Assembly: GCA_977017575.1 (NCBI GenBank)
Contig: CDRNVI010000041.1
Coordinates: 248,001 to 312,000 of the forward strand
DNA from: Paramoeba atlantica
Lineage: Eukaryota > Discosea
Length of the DNA stretch: 64,000 bases
Reading direction: 5' to 3'
Below the pieces are notes generated by a model. It was not told the DNA's origin. It saw only the letters and a list, made by a program, of their open reading frames with translations, and did no database searches. How positions within the stretch are numbered: position 1 is the stretch's first letter; each line of letters begins with the position of its first letter. This document shows, piece after piece, positions 42,500 to 53,725 of the stretch. The position numbers and the translations under genes are program-made.

Positions 42500-43075
42500 G
42501 CCTCTACTGACAGTCCTATTTCAGCACGAAGACGCCATGGTATCCAGGACGGGTGCTGGTCGGGTCGACAGAGTCTATGCTCACGCCTAGCCCGCGAGGG
42601 CTAGGTACCCCAAGTGAGGTATTACACGGGCAGTGAATCTCCTCCCCGTCGGCCAGCATCCTGTTTCGCGACCGTGTCGCTGTCGACACAGGCCCGCGCC
42701 TGCGCCCTCCCATATAGCAAGGGAAGGGTTCACAAGTCAGGCCGTGGAGTGGTCGAAAGACCAGGTCCGGAACGCGCGAATGGATTGGGTCTGTATTGCT
42801 TGTTTTAGTTTTTACTGTTTCTTGTTTGTAGTATATACTTAGGGGAGATTAAATTGCTAGTTTTGGGCTGAGAAAAAACAAAAGGTACATCTGTGGAAAC
42901 AAAAAGAATTGCTAATTTGATTGCTTGTTTTAAATTCATATACCCCCCCCAATGGACCTGCTATGTACTTGGTTAAAAAAAAAAAAAGCAATATAAAAAG
43001 CATAAAAACAATATAAAATTGCTAATTTGATTGCTTTTTTTCAACTCGTAAAAAAAAAAAAAAAGATATTTTATG
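42500..43075 (+). other. Family C 3' UTR (structured) and A-rich tail
   Basis: About 42550-42770 is highly similar to 62115-62345 and rich in perfect hairpins (CCTAGCCCGCGAGGGCTAGG; CCTGTTTCGCGACCG...GACACAGG type). Then a conserved TACTTAGGGGAGAT/AATTGCTAATTTGATTGC tail, the latter twice, with A runs. Likely the RNA structure recognised by the element's RT. Confidence 0.7.
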
Positions 43076-43186
43076 TATAAAATGGTTTTCTATAGACGCA
43101 AATTAAGAAAATTTCATGTTGGAGTTTCTTGAACACACAACATTCTATAAATTGAATTTAAGAAACTACGACTATTCCGCCATCCT

Positions 43187-43984
43187 ATGCCGGACGGTCA
43201 GCCCTCCGTTTCTGACGTCATGCGTCAATTGACGCTGTTAACTACCAAATTCGAATCAAATTCAAGTCAATTGCAAGTGTTGCAGGAAGGGATGGTGCAT
43301 CTACAATCCGAACTGAGACGGCTAGATCGTATGGAAGGAGATCTAAACAGGTTGAGCACGCAAAACAAGGAGGCGCTCCAAATGGTAGCACGATCCTCGG
43401 ACTCTCCGACGTACGATATTTCGGTGCACGATCTGCCGCAAGAACACGTGTTACAGCCCGAGCACTGGAAACCTGAGCATTACTGCTCGGACAATCTCCG
43501 ACGACAGCTCATCCAGCGCGTAGAGCACGAGGTGAGAAAACTATTTGGGAACTCTGCGGATCCTACGGCCGTGCCGGGAGATGCTATAGGTCTGAAGGAC
43601 GCTCTAGACACGATTCAAAGTCACCTTGAATGCTGCGATGAACTGGTTAAACGGGGCCAGGAGGTGTCGATGAAATCGATTTCCTCTGCCATAGAAAACG
43701 TAATCTTCTTGCGCTACAAACACAAGTGGGGCCGTCGTGTTGCGCTGCAATGGAAAGACGCACTCAAGTGTGCGCCAATCGGATCTAAGTATGACACGGC
43801 GCACAACACCGCAATGGAATTTTACAAAAACTGCTCGATTGCTCAAGGCGCGGTTGCTGTCTCGCAAGCAAAAAACGGCGGAGGGCGCGGGTTCGCTGCC
43901 AGTGGGCGCGGGAGAATCCGCGGGCGTGGAGGTCGAGGAGGTCTTGGCTACGCAGCTGCGACGGCTGCTCCCTCGTCCCAATGA
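43187..43984 (+). mobile_element. D1 gag-like region
   Basis: About 265 residues beginning MPDGQPSVSDVMRQL, with a predicted coiled-coil (LQVLQEGMVHLQSELRRLDRM), an all-helical middle and a Gly/Arg-rich end (GRGRIRGRGGRGG) suited to RNA binding. Its position before the recombinase fits a DIRS-type gag. No zinc knuckle is visible. Confidence 0.6.
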
Positions 43985-44155
43985 CGGGACCTCGGGGCCG
44001 GACGACCCCTGACACGGTACGGCTGCTCGGGAGGCCGCACCGTAGAGACGATAACCACGGAATTCCCTGGTCCCGGCCAGGTCCCGATCAGAGAAAATTA
44101 TTTAGGTCACAATATAAGGTTAAAAAACATAAATTATCTCGAGCTTCCAGAAGAT

Positions 44156-45484
44156 GTGCTAGAGAGCTGTGTGCGACGAGCGGAAGAAATTTTCCGCGAA
44201 AAGTTTTCTCCAGGAACGCAGGAAATTATGAAGAGACTATGGCGAAGATTCGCAAGTTTCGGGGAACAGGTTCACTCCCAAGGATACGCGCTCGACGAAG
44301 AGAGGATGCTTTCCGCCTTTGCGCTCCATCTTTACGATCAAGAGGGCGTGAAAGGCCAAACAGTGGTGCAATATTTGTGCCACCTCGCGAACGAGTACTC
44401 CCTCTCGGGTGTGAAACTAGATGTAGCTCGGATGGATGCCTTAAAAATGGCCATGATGCGAAGGGCTTCTCCTGCTATAAAAGCGAACCCTATGTCTCGA
44501 GAGCAGGTAGTTCACTTTTTGAAGCAACCGCAACTGGCAGATATAGAAAGAACATTCATAATGGTGTACTGGCTCAGCGGCCAGAGGCCAGGCGAACTGC
44601 TAACTCTCAATGTGGACGAAGTGTCGATCACTTCCGAGGACAACGACGAGACACACTTAGCTATCTGGATGTTAAACCCGGCCAAGAATGTCACAAATCA
44701 GGAAAGAAGTACGCCCCGCTGCATACGAATGGTGATTCCTCAGGCCTGGAAGAAAACAATTCAAACCACTCTATGGACTTATCGGAGGATAGGTCGCGAA
44801 AAATGGTTCGGGGAAGTGGGCTTGAGAAAACTAAATCTGGCATTGAAAAAACTGCCGGCCGTTTTGAACCATCCTCGACTGAAGGAGAGGTTCAGTTTGT
44901 ATTCGATACGCAGAGGAGCGCTTCAACACCTTGCAGCGTTGGACGCGACAGCGTCGGATATTCAATGCTTAACTCGACATGTATCGGAAAACTCCCTTCG
45001 CGCTTACCTGGGATCCTACATGGATCCGAAAGCGGTGAAAGGTTTAGAGGTATCGAGACTACTAGGTGTACAGGCACCTCTGTATACGGAATTTCCCATG
45101 AAAGAACGAGGAACGTCTACCCGGAAAGATACCTTGACTCCACCCCCTACGAGGACACCAATCGAAATAGATTTGCCCCTCTGGGGGAGCGAGAATCCGA
45201 CCCCGGTTGCCGTGAGCGAGCGATCGTCAAAGAGGACTCCTTGCGATACGATGGCTTGCGAAACCCCGCGCTGGGAATCCAAAAAAAAAAAAAAAAAAAA
45301 TCCAAATCATTCCGGATTGCTCCGGATGGTCACTGGCAAGCCAGACCCTTCACAGACAGATTTGGAAGTTCCGAGGCCGACGTCCTCTACCAGTTTCCGC
45401 TTGTCCAAGGCGGCACCAACGTGCTGTTGCCAACACGCTGCGTCGACGAACTGTACGTCAACACGGCTTACCCAAGAGGTGTAA
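44156..45484 (+). mobile_element. D1 tyrosine recombinase region
   Basis: Phage-integrase-type recombinase. Landmarks are GQRPGELLTLNVDEV (first catalytic Arg), SIRRGALQHLAALD (second Arg region) and LTRHVSENSLRAYLG (His...Tyr region), with a helical N-terminal domain. In DIRS-type elements this enzyme inserts a circular DNA copy. The C-terminal extension is Thr/Pro-rich. Confidence 0.75.
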
Positions 45485-45598
45485 GCCGGGTAAGGGAGCT
45501 GGTTCCCTGAGGGGAGGGTCCGGGACGGTCCTACGAGTACTGGGCCTAGTCGGTTATCAGCCCAGCCTCTTAGAGTGAGGCCGCCAGGAATGTTGCGA

Positions 45599-45670
45599 TG
45601 AGTGGGTTTGAACTCGCCGTCTGAGCACCATGTGCTTCAAACTTTGAGTTCTTGCCACTCCGCCACCTCC
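45599..45670 (-). tRNA. tRNA-like sequence inside D1
   Basis: The minus strand begins GGAGGTGGCGGAGTGGCAAG (A-box-like TGGCGGAGTGG) and has a B-box-like GAGTTCAAACCC about 50 bases on. It resembles a long-variable-arm tRNA but the acceptor halves do not pair. It lies between the recombinase and RT regions, where a tRNA-related promoter or primer site would be of interest. Confidence 0.35.
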
Positions 45671-45723
45671 ACCCCCGCGCTGGGAACCCTCGGGCAGGTT
45701 CGAAACACCCTGTTTTCAGAATG

Positions 45724-48232
45724 TGGCGAGAATACTCCCTTTGTCAACCCCACCACTGCCCGGAGTTTCCTCGACCCTCGCCGTTTTAGCGCCGGAGAGC
45801 GACATACCAGAATCGTGGTCGATCGAAAAGTCCGGCGCTCCCCCTCTCGCCGCCCTGGAATTTCCTCCCGTGCCTCGGTTTTCCGAGCGACCTCGCCTAC
45901 AGGATCCAATCCCCGAGTTTCCATTACAGGACAGCCTGTTTCGTACCCCCGCTCTGGTGCCAGAACCTCCCACCATCATTTCCCTGTCGCCCCCTCGGCA
46001 ACAAAGTTTCCAAAGTCAACCAACGTTCTTCCCCTCCTGGCTTGCCCAGCCGGAGAGAATGCAACAGCCGGAGATTGTCAACCCGGAGAACGTGTTTTCC
46101 TCCCCAAGCCACGCTCAAGGCATGACACCTTCGACTTTGACGCAGTTTCCCCTAGTCTCTCAGACTATCATACCGGTTCAAGTGGTATCTTCCCTTTCTC
46201 CGCAAGCCCCGACGCCACACCAGAAAAAACCCAGTCCAGTGTTGGGTTCTCCCCCCCCTCGGCTTCTGGCCCCACATCAGGAAGCACCAAGTCTGATGGT
46301 GTGCTCCCCCACCCCCCAGGCTCTGACGCCACATCAGGAAACACCAAGTCCGGTAGTGTCTTTTAGCACACCCGGGGCTCTGACGCCCCGTCCTGACCCC
46401 GTCAGGAAAGCTCAAGTCAAGCTCCTCCGTACATCACACCAGGTTTTGCCACTCCCGCAACTCCGTTCAACTTTTTGGCGTATCGGGACGCCGATCATTG
46501 GACCCCGCCTCCTCAGCCAACGCCGCCCCCCAATCCGCCGCCCCCCAATCCGCCGCCCGTAATTCATTACGAACCGCCGATGCAGAAAAAACGGTATCGA
46601 GTTCCTCAATACTTGTACAACCCGACAGGGACGGACTACGCGTCTCCCGTTCAATCGCGGGCGAGATTCAAGAAGGCAAAAAGAGACGAACGGGAAAGGG
46701 AACTGGCACAAGCGGAGCACGACGACATGGTAGCACAAAGGGGGATGGAGTCCGATACGGAACGGGACATCTAGGTCCAAACAAAAACGAGGCGATCACA
46801 GATTGTGGAGCCTGCGTCGCCGCACCAATAGGTGTCGGCACCTCGCCGTGGAAAGTGTTATTTGATTTCGCGTCATTTGGGTATGCGCGATCGGGAAAAC
46901 TTTTCAGCGAGAGAAATAGCAAGAAACCGCCGCAATGGCCGTTAGACCCGATGCCTGCGACGCGGTTAGATGTAAAATTATTGAAAAACATAGCACGGGA
47001 AGAACACCTGGAAGCTCAGGCCGAGATTTTAAAATACTTAGAAAGTGAACATTTCAACAGTTTAGGCTGTGCAAAAGCTACACCGGTTTATCGAGGTGAG
47101 TCCAAATATCTGTCCCCATTTTTAGACGACTTAGTGGAAAGTGGAATCTTGAAACCCCTACCGCGCCGAAAAGCAAAAATCTGGATGTCAGCATTCCTAG
47201 TCCCGAAGCAGCGCAAAAGAACCTTAAGGGCAATTCTGAATGCAATACCTCTGAATGACTTGCAGGAGATGGTGCCAGGGCCGTTAGATCTTCCAGGATT
47301 ATCCAACATTGAAGATATGATTAGGACTCATGCGTTTTTCTGTGAAACTGATGGAAAGAGCTGGTACAACCAGTTCGCTCTTCTTCAGTTGGCATTACCA
47401 TTTTTTGCTATCCGCATCTCTGGAAAAACATTTGCATGGGCTACGTTGCCAATGGGATGGAAGAGTTCCGTAAAGATTGCACCGAACGATTTTAGGTATT
47501 CAGGTAGATCTCACGCGTAAAACCCTATGTTTACCCTGCGATTTCATCGGAAAATTGGTAGCTCTGCGTAACACGTTTCAGACTCTTCAAAAAACTCAAT
47601 CCCGACCCTCGCATCGTCTAGTTTGGAAAGTTTTGGGTACTGTTTTTTGGGCCGCGCGAATTCTGGGGATTCCACAATGCGATTATATAACAGTGATGTT
47701 ATGGATTCGTAACAGGGCTCGATTTCTTTCATGCAATCCGCACTACTGGGATAAGGCTTGCTGGGTGAGAGCGGATTTTATCACTTCTTTGATTGAACTG
47801 CTAAATCGCATCGAAGTAAACAGGCCCCGAAACGTGGGAGAATCACAGGAAGAAAGTGAACGGATCTATGTAGACGCATCACAGGACAGGTGGGGTCTCG
47901 CCTGGTGGGCAGCAGGAAATCTACACTATCGAAGCGGAAAATTTCCCGGCTGGTTGACAGATAAGCCGATAGCCTACAAGGAACTTTATGCTGCTGAAAT
48001 GGGATTGGTAGAATCGGTAAAACGGAATTTAACTAATGTGACCATTATTTCGGACAACAAAAATGTCGTGTCTTGGATGTCTCGCTGGTGCGCGGGTCCT
48101 CCCATTATTATGTCATGGTTGCAGCGCCTCCTTACGGTTTATTACGTGAAGGGTACGTTCAAGGGCATCACCTGGACGAGCTCGCATACGAACCTTGCGG
48201 ACGCGCCATCACGACTGGGGGGGTCAGTATGA
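45724..48232 (+). mobile_element. D1 Pro-rich, reverse transcriptase and RNase H region
   Basis: A Pro-rich segment with internal repeats (TPHQE-PSPV type) precedes an RT-like part (GILKPLPRRKAKIWMSAFLV, FAWATLPMGWKSSVK) and an RNase H domain (IYVDASQDRWGLAWWA, ELYAAEMGL, IISDNKNVVSWMS, HTNLADAPSR). This order matches DIRS-type pol. It is a fossil region with a few breaks. Confidence 0.7.
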
Positions 48233-48380
48233 ACGGCAGCATTACTAATAGTGAAAAGCGTTTAGCTCTTTATTTTTCACATTCGTACGCTTGGATAACA
48301 GTAACTGTGGCCGTGAACCGGAGGACGACAAACATGGTTATACACAACATTCTATAAATTGAATTTAAGAAACTACGACT

Positions 48381-48541
48381 TGATTAAGGTATGTAGGTTT
48401 AGTACTAAAAACAGAAATTATTAGATTAAACAACAAAAGCTTAATCGTGTTATTCTCCAAAGTAGAAACCGTTCCTAACAGTGAAATTTTCGCGTCTATC
48501 TCTTTAGCATATCCTTTTGGTATCTATAGTTCTTACTTCGC
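48381..48541. other. Short AT-rich spacer
   Basis: Between the D1 right repeat and the start of family A copy 6 homology. No gene seen. Confidence 0.5.
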
Positions 48542-50869
48542 TTGGCATGTAACTCAGCCGTTATGGAAAAAAAAAATACTACTGTGCAAAGGGATGCGTT
48601 TCTGGAGAATCATCAGATGAACTTTCCAGAAAAAGCCAAAGATGATTCATCAGTGGATTTGTTACCAATACCCACGCTACGTTCAATAAGCCCTGACCTC
48701 GCTCCGTATGTTGTCGTGGTGCTGAGGAACATCGTCCAGGAGTATATAAATTCCGATCACACGCAAAGAACGAAAATATGGCACCGTTTGCTATCAGCCA
48801 TTAAGTTATCCCTAGCGACTGTTCGAGAAAACAGTGGAAAAAGGCGAAGACGGCTCCCGTTACGGGAGCCCGATGACGGTGAACGAAAAGAGGAGACACT
48901 GAGCGATACACGAGCCATCAAACGAGCGACAAGGCTAGTATTGGATGGATGTACTTCCAAGGCGGCCAAGGTCTTGGATCAGACCTTTACACCAAAGCAA
49001 CTAACGGATGAAGAGACCCTTGACAAGCTTGCCGCCTTACATCCGCAAAGACAATACGAAGTTTCTTTGCCGGAGGACGCGCCGATAATTAGCGGGATAA
49101 TGACGGAGGAGCTACGGAAAGCTGGGAAGCGACTCGCAAAAGGCGTAAACCCTGGCCCAACTGGAATGACAGACGGGATTGTGCAACTCATGCTCGATAA
49201 TGAGATTTCATGCACTAATCTTGCCCATATGATATCGGATCTAATCAACGGATTCGTGGATCACAGCGTTTTGTTTCGATTAAACCGAGCACGGCTCGTA
49301 GCCATTCCTAAATCCAACGGAGGAGTCAGACCAGTGGCAATGGGCGAGATATTTATGAAGCTTGCCGGCGTTATATTGCTCCAGCGCTAAGAACACACTT
49401 TGGGCCCTCTTTTTGCACCACTGCAACACGGCGTTTCGTCAAAGGCAGGATGCGAAAAAATCGTTCATAGACTGCATGAGCGTTTTAAGTCTGGACACGT
49501 CATTCTTTCCATTGACGCCAAAAACGCCTTCAACTCCCCGAATAGGGCGGATATCGCCAAACACGTATTTGCTTTTGGTACACTACGCCCGTTTCAACGG
49601 ATCTTTCACGCTGAATACGGCCAACCCTCAGAGCTACTGTATTACGGATCCGATGGAACGCTATTCGGAGTCATTCCCAGCACATGTGGTTTGCGGCAAG
49701 GTTCCCCGCTGGCATCTCTATACTACTGCGCCTTCCTGCAGCCACTATTGGAGATTCTGAAACAAGAGTTTCCCGACATCGAAATATATGCGTTTATTGA
49801 TGACGTGAACATGGCTTCGAAAAACTCACAATCATTGGCCAAAGCATTTGTAAGGCTCCAAGAAATGGTGAATGCTCACAACATTGAACTTGCGCCTGGA
49901 AAATGCGTGTGGTTCGGTGGACAGGAAAAAATCCCGATTCCAGAACAGCTTGCAAATGAAGGGGTCAAGGCTGCGTACGATTCTATAAAGATCCTTGGGG
50001 CACACCTTGGAGAAGATGAATCTGTAAAGTCGGGTTTGTTTCAGCAGCTTGTCAGGAATACCGAAGCTTTTCGCCGATTAAAACTTATGGGCGCCAACAA
50101 TGTCTCACTTTTGCTACTTTCCAAAAGCATGAATGTGAGGCATCAATACGCCATATGAGTGCACGAGCCAACGTTATCCGACGCGGTCTCTCTCAGTTTC
50201 GACAACAACGTCGAAAAAGTGCTGCACCAGTGGTTGGGAGAAATGACCAAAAAGCAAATCGAATTGTCTCGGCTGCCGCTAAAGAAAGGAGGCCTCGGTC
50301 TGACATCATGTCATAGTATTCGTGCGGCGTCATACGAAACTTCTCGTTACCTAGCTCTAGAGCGCAAAAACTCAATTTCTGCTCGGGCGGGCAATATGAG
50401 TAACGTATCCGCTATCATGGATAATGGAATGAGTCAAACAGCAGTGGTCGCCCCAATCGATGAAGTAACAACAGCCGCGCAATTGCACCAGAAAGCATAC
50501 GAGGCTTTAAAGGATCACGATCCCAAGCTAGCCACAATATTAAATGCCACCACACGGAAAGGAAACTATGACTGGTTACAGTCTAATGCTAAATTTGTAC
50601 CCACACGTGCATTTCAGATTGCAATCATGACACGTCTTGGGATGCCTCATCCTCGACTCCCGAAATCGCTGCTGTGCCCCGGCTGTCGTATGTTACTTGA
50701 CAACAAAACAGCTTTGCAGCACATCCCCGGATGCGTCCAATGTACAGGGCTTAATGCCACAGTGAAGCACAATCGGCTGGTTAAGTATATCTTCGATTTG
50801 GCGCAAAAGGCCGGTATACAATGCGAGAAAGAACCGCGATCTTTTTCGACTTGGCAATGCGGAAATTGC
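48542..50869 (+). pseudogene. Family A retrotransposon, copy 6 (5'-truncated, cut by D2)
   Basis: Starts shortly before DLLPIPTLRSISPDLAPY and reads in one frame through LVLDGCTSKAAKVL, GVNPGPTGMTDGIVQLM, VRPVAMGEIFMKLAG, a TAA at 49388-49390 where relatives have Tyr, IDAKNAFNSPNRAD, GLRQGSPLASLYYC, the catalytic AFIDDVNMAS, a TGA at 50156-50158 where relatives have Arg (CGA to TGA), LPLKKGGLGLTSCHS, and CPGCRMLLDNKTALQHIPGC...CTGLNATVKHNRLV. It breaks at TWQCGNC, where D2 begins. Two nonsense changes, no frame change. N-terminus and endonuclease are absent. Confidence 0.82.
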
Positions 50870-50957
50870 TAATAGTCCACGTTTTGAAATTTAGCCGATG
50901 GGCTGTTATGTATTTGCCTGCTGGCCCTTCGGGGCACATAATTTCTTCAAATTATGA
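50870..50957 (+). repeat. DIRS/TATE-like end repeat, copy at D2 start
   Basis: About 88 bp, TAATAGTCCACG ... GGCCCTTCGGGGCACATAAT ... ATTATGATTTGT. Also at 7297 and 53291. The GGCCCTTCGGGGC part forms a small hairpin. Confidence 0.8.
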
Positions 50958-51047
50958 TTTGTGTTCTATAATTACATGGATTGGATATTCTACTATTTCT
51001 TATATATCCTTGTTAGGTTGTTAGTCGTACTACGTTTAAGTTTTTGT

Positions 51048-52451
51048 ATGAGATCCCAACGATTGCGGGCTCCGTCGGAGCCACGACAGGAGCGCGATAG
51101 ATCACCGAAGCGGAATAGGGCGCCGACACCCATTCAGACCTCCTCTTTCCAAGACCATTCCAAGCGTCAGTCCCTTTCGTGCCCTCCCGTGCGCCCCCCT
51201 CTCCCTCATCTCCCCACGCAGCCGGCTCCGCAGGTATCCGCGCGACCTCCTCCGATTCCCCCTACTCCTGTCCCAGCGCGCCGAAAGGTACGCCCTTCAG
51301 GAAGAGCACTCAGCCCCGCCCGCGAACCGCCTAGCCCTCTCCCTTCCAACCTTCCCAGTTTGCCTGCGAGCTCCCTCCCTAGCCCGTACCCATTTCCGCT
51401 GGAGGCTCCCGAGCCCCATATGCGACGAAGAGGAACCCTTAACCCTGACCAGGTTGAGGCTTCTCGCTCGCCGCGCCGTTACGAGGCCCTTGACATTGAC
51501 CACGTCGAGTTGCCGCAGCGTTCACGCTGTGATGCGCGTGGGATCATGACACAATCCAGCAAAGAAGAGTTCATCACGAAAGTGATTGAGCTTCTGCGCA
51601 AGGACTACGAGGTCACTGTCGAGGCTGTATGGTCCCTTCCCCGTGACGGCCTACGGCAGACGGTTATAGGGTTGGTGCATATGACGCATCCAAAGGACCC
51701 TAACTCAACTGAGTTGTTCGCCGAGTGGGATGGGGACAAGAACACTGCCTATCGTTTTCCCCATCCCGAGATCAACTACCACTCTTTGGAACTGTCTCAT
51801 GTTCGGGCGCAGATGCCGGGTGGGAAACCAGTTGAAGATCTGATCCCCACGTTTGAACGCGTCCGTATTACGGACCCGAAAGGCTTCTCCCCCTACGATC
51901 CGGTTACTTGGCAACCGTGGATCGACACGGATGATTTGTTCAAGCCACGTGAACTCATCCGTGAGCTGCGCGAAGCTCCGCAGCTTGGGGTACGCTTCAA
52001 CCCGCCGCCGCAGCGTGAGCGCCTGTTCAAAATGTTAACTGAATGGGTTTACGCTGCGTGTAATACGGAGGGATGGCTAGAGAAGCACAACCTCGCCGTA
52101 GCCCTTCTCATCATCGAAGAGCTTCGCAACCATTATTGGGCTGCGGCGGGCGTTGCTGTCGAGCGTGTGCAACAGCGGTTGCACCGTGACGACGACCCTC
52201 AGGACCGCTATGGTCAGCTTGTTGTGGACGAGCAACTGAGGGGCCGAACCGCTCAGCGTGCTCCCCGCCGACGAACCCAGGCGCCATATTGCTTCGCGTG
52301 CCACCACTCTGGCCACTTCCGCTCAAACTGTCCCCAATCATCTCAACACCAAGGGGGACAGTTCCGCAGCCAACGAACCCCAGCCCAGGATTTTCGAGGC
52401 GGGGTGGTGGGCGGCGCCAACCGTTACGGCGCAACACGGGCTTTCCACTAG
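51048..52451 (+). mobile_element. D2 gag-like protein with Tudor-like segment and zinc knuckle
   Basis: About 467 residues from MRSQRLRAPSEPRQERDRSPK. Order: basic and Pro-rich N-terminus; a segment VTVEAVWSLPRDGLRQTVIG...LFAEWDG...PEINYHSLELSHVR (residues about 185-260) that resembles the Tudor-like modules of families A and B; a helical region; and a zinc knuckle CFACHHSGHFRSNC near the end. This fits a nucleic-acid-binding gag. Fossil element; I give only its parts. Confidence 0.7.
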
Positions 52452-52454
52452 GAA

Positions 52455-53725
52455 ATGCCCCCCACCCCAATTACTGCTCGTGCCCGTCTTCCCAGGCGAC
52501 GACGGGTGGATATTCTTACCCCTGTTTCCTCCCCGTCTCTCCGCCAGCGCGAAAGACGGCCACGCGTGCGTGGCACTACTCCTCCTCCCCGCCCTCTCTC
52601 CCCGTTACGTCTAAGGCGCAGAAGCGTCTCCCTCCCAATCCGTCCTCTACCCCGGCTTCCCGTTCCCGTTTACGCCGCCGCCAAGACGGCCGCCGCCAAA
52701 ACCGCCGCCGTCGTAACCGCCGACGCCGCACAGCCGCCAGGGAGACGCCGCCAGGAGTTGCTGAGGGCGATTCTTCGAATGCCCCCCGAGGACCCACGCG
52801 CCACCCAGATGAACGAGGCGCTCCAGCCCATGTGGGCGACGGCCACGTGGGCCACAAGGGAGCGTTTATGGTTCCGCCTGCGCGAGTATTGCCAGGCGAA
52901 GGGAATCACCGCGAATCCTGCAAACGCGGTGCTCTTCCTAGAGACTCTGCCTCTCGCTACCTCGACGCGCATGGGGTACGCAGGGGCATTGAGGACTCTG
53001 TTCGAGCTCATGGGAATCGAAGGTACCCCATTGAGTCTCTACGTAAAGGCCCTGCAGGCGCAGGGGGGGGCTAGAACCCACGCGGCAGATGCTACCAATC
53101 ACGCCACTTCTTCTAAAGAAGCTGAGACGTCACCTCGACGTAAAGGAGAGCATGTGTTGCCTCCTGTGTTGGAAAGCCGCTGCGAGATGGACCGAGACCG
53201 CCGACCTGAGGCGGGAGCAGCTTGTGAGTGTGGCCAGTCACGAGGTAGTCATTTATTGGGGCAGGGGGACCAAGACAACCCGTATGAATCTAATAGTCCA
53301 CGTTTGGAAATTTAGCCGCGGGGCAGGGAGTTGTTTATGCCTGCTTGGCCCTTCGGGGCACATAATTTCTTCAAATTATGATTTGTTTCAAATAGTGTTG
53401 TAATTTCATTATTCATTCTTTATATTCTTGGTAGGCTATTTTTTCTACTTACCGGCCGTACCTCTACGCGAGAGTGACTGGCCCCGGAACGCCCGAACTG
53501 GCTCAGTTTGTGGGAAGTATGAGACCAGGCCAACGCCTGTCTTACACGACGGTCCGGGAGATGGACCACAGGATGAATCAACTTCTCGGTCCCGGATATG
53601 GAGCACATTCCATAAAAAGAGGTGCGATTACTTACCTATTCCACGAGATCTCCCTCGGGAATCTCAGGATGGAGGACGTCCAGAACCTCACGAAACACCT
53701 CAACGTCGAATCACCAGTGCTGTAA
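52455..53725 (+). mobile_element. D2 tyrosine recombinase region
   Basis: Arg/Pro-rich N-terminal part, then a helical core (TWATRERLWFRLREYCQ, TSTRMGYAGALRTLFELMG) and, after the internal copy of the end repeat, the catalytic C-terminal part (SIKRGAITYLFHEISLGNLRM, VQNLTKHLN). It matches the phage-integrase type used by DIRS elements. It sits between gag and RT as in D1. Confidence 0.7.
53291..53450 (+). repeat. Internal copy of DIRS/TATE-like end repeat
   Basis: About 160 bp starting TAATAGTCCACG, closely matching the D2 start, located within the recombinase region. It may be a solo end left by a nested copy, or a structural internal repeat of the family. Confidence 0.7.

Larger units (their letters stand above)
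32840..43075 (+). mobile_element. Family C non-LTR retrotransposon, copy 1 (full length, split)
   Basis: Starts with a complete 38-base SL-like sequence and ends in A-rich repeats near 43075. It is split by family A copy 5 (34193-39962) with the duplication AAGGA. The ORF is open on both sides and in the same phase, giving about 1,266 codons in total: zinc fingers, RT and restriction-like endonuclease. Without the insertion the element is about 4.5 kb. It is the best preserved endonuclease-type element in the window. The flanks show no SL target on the 3' side, so it is not simply inserted in an SL gene. Confidence 0.87.
43135..48380 (+). mobile_element. D1: fossil DIRS/VIPER-like tyrosine-recombinase retrotransposon
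   Basis: A 5.2-kb element with the same 39-base sequence at both ends (43135-43173 and 48342-48380, beginning ACACAACATTCTATAAATTG). Parts in order: gag-like protein, tyrosine recombinase, a Pro-rich region, reverse transcriptase and RNase H. The family is the DIRS order (VIPER and TATE in trypanosomatids), which integrates with a tyrosine recombinase. It looks nearly complete in its parts but is broken by a few changes. The gag and recombinase frames are long. Different subfamily from D2. Confidence 0.8.
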
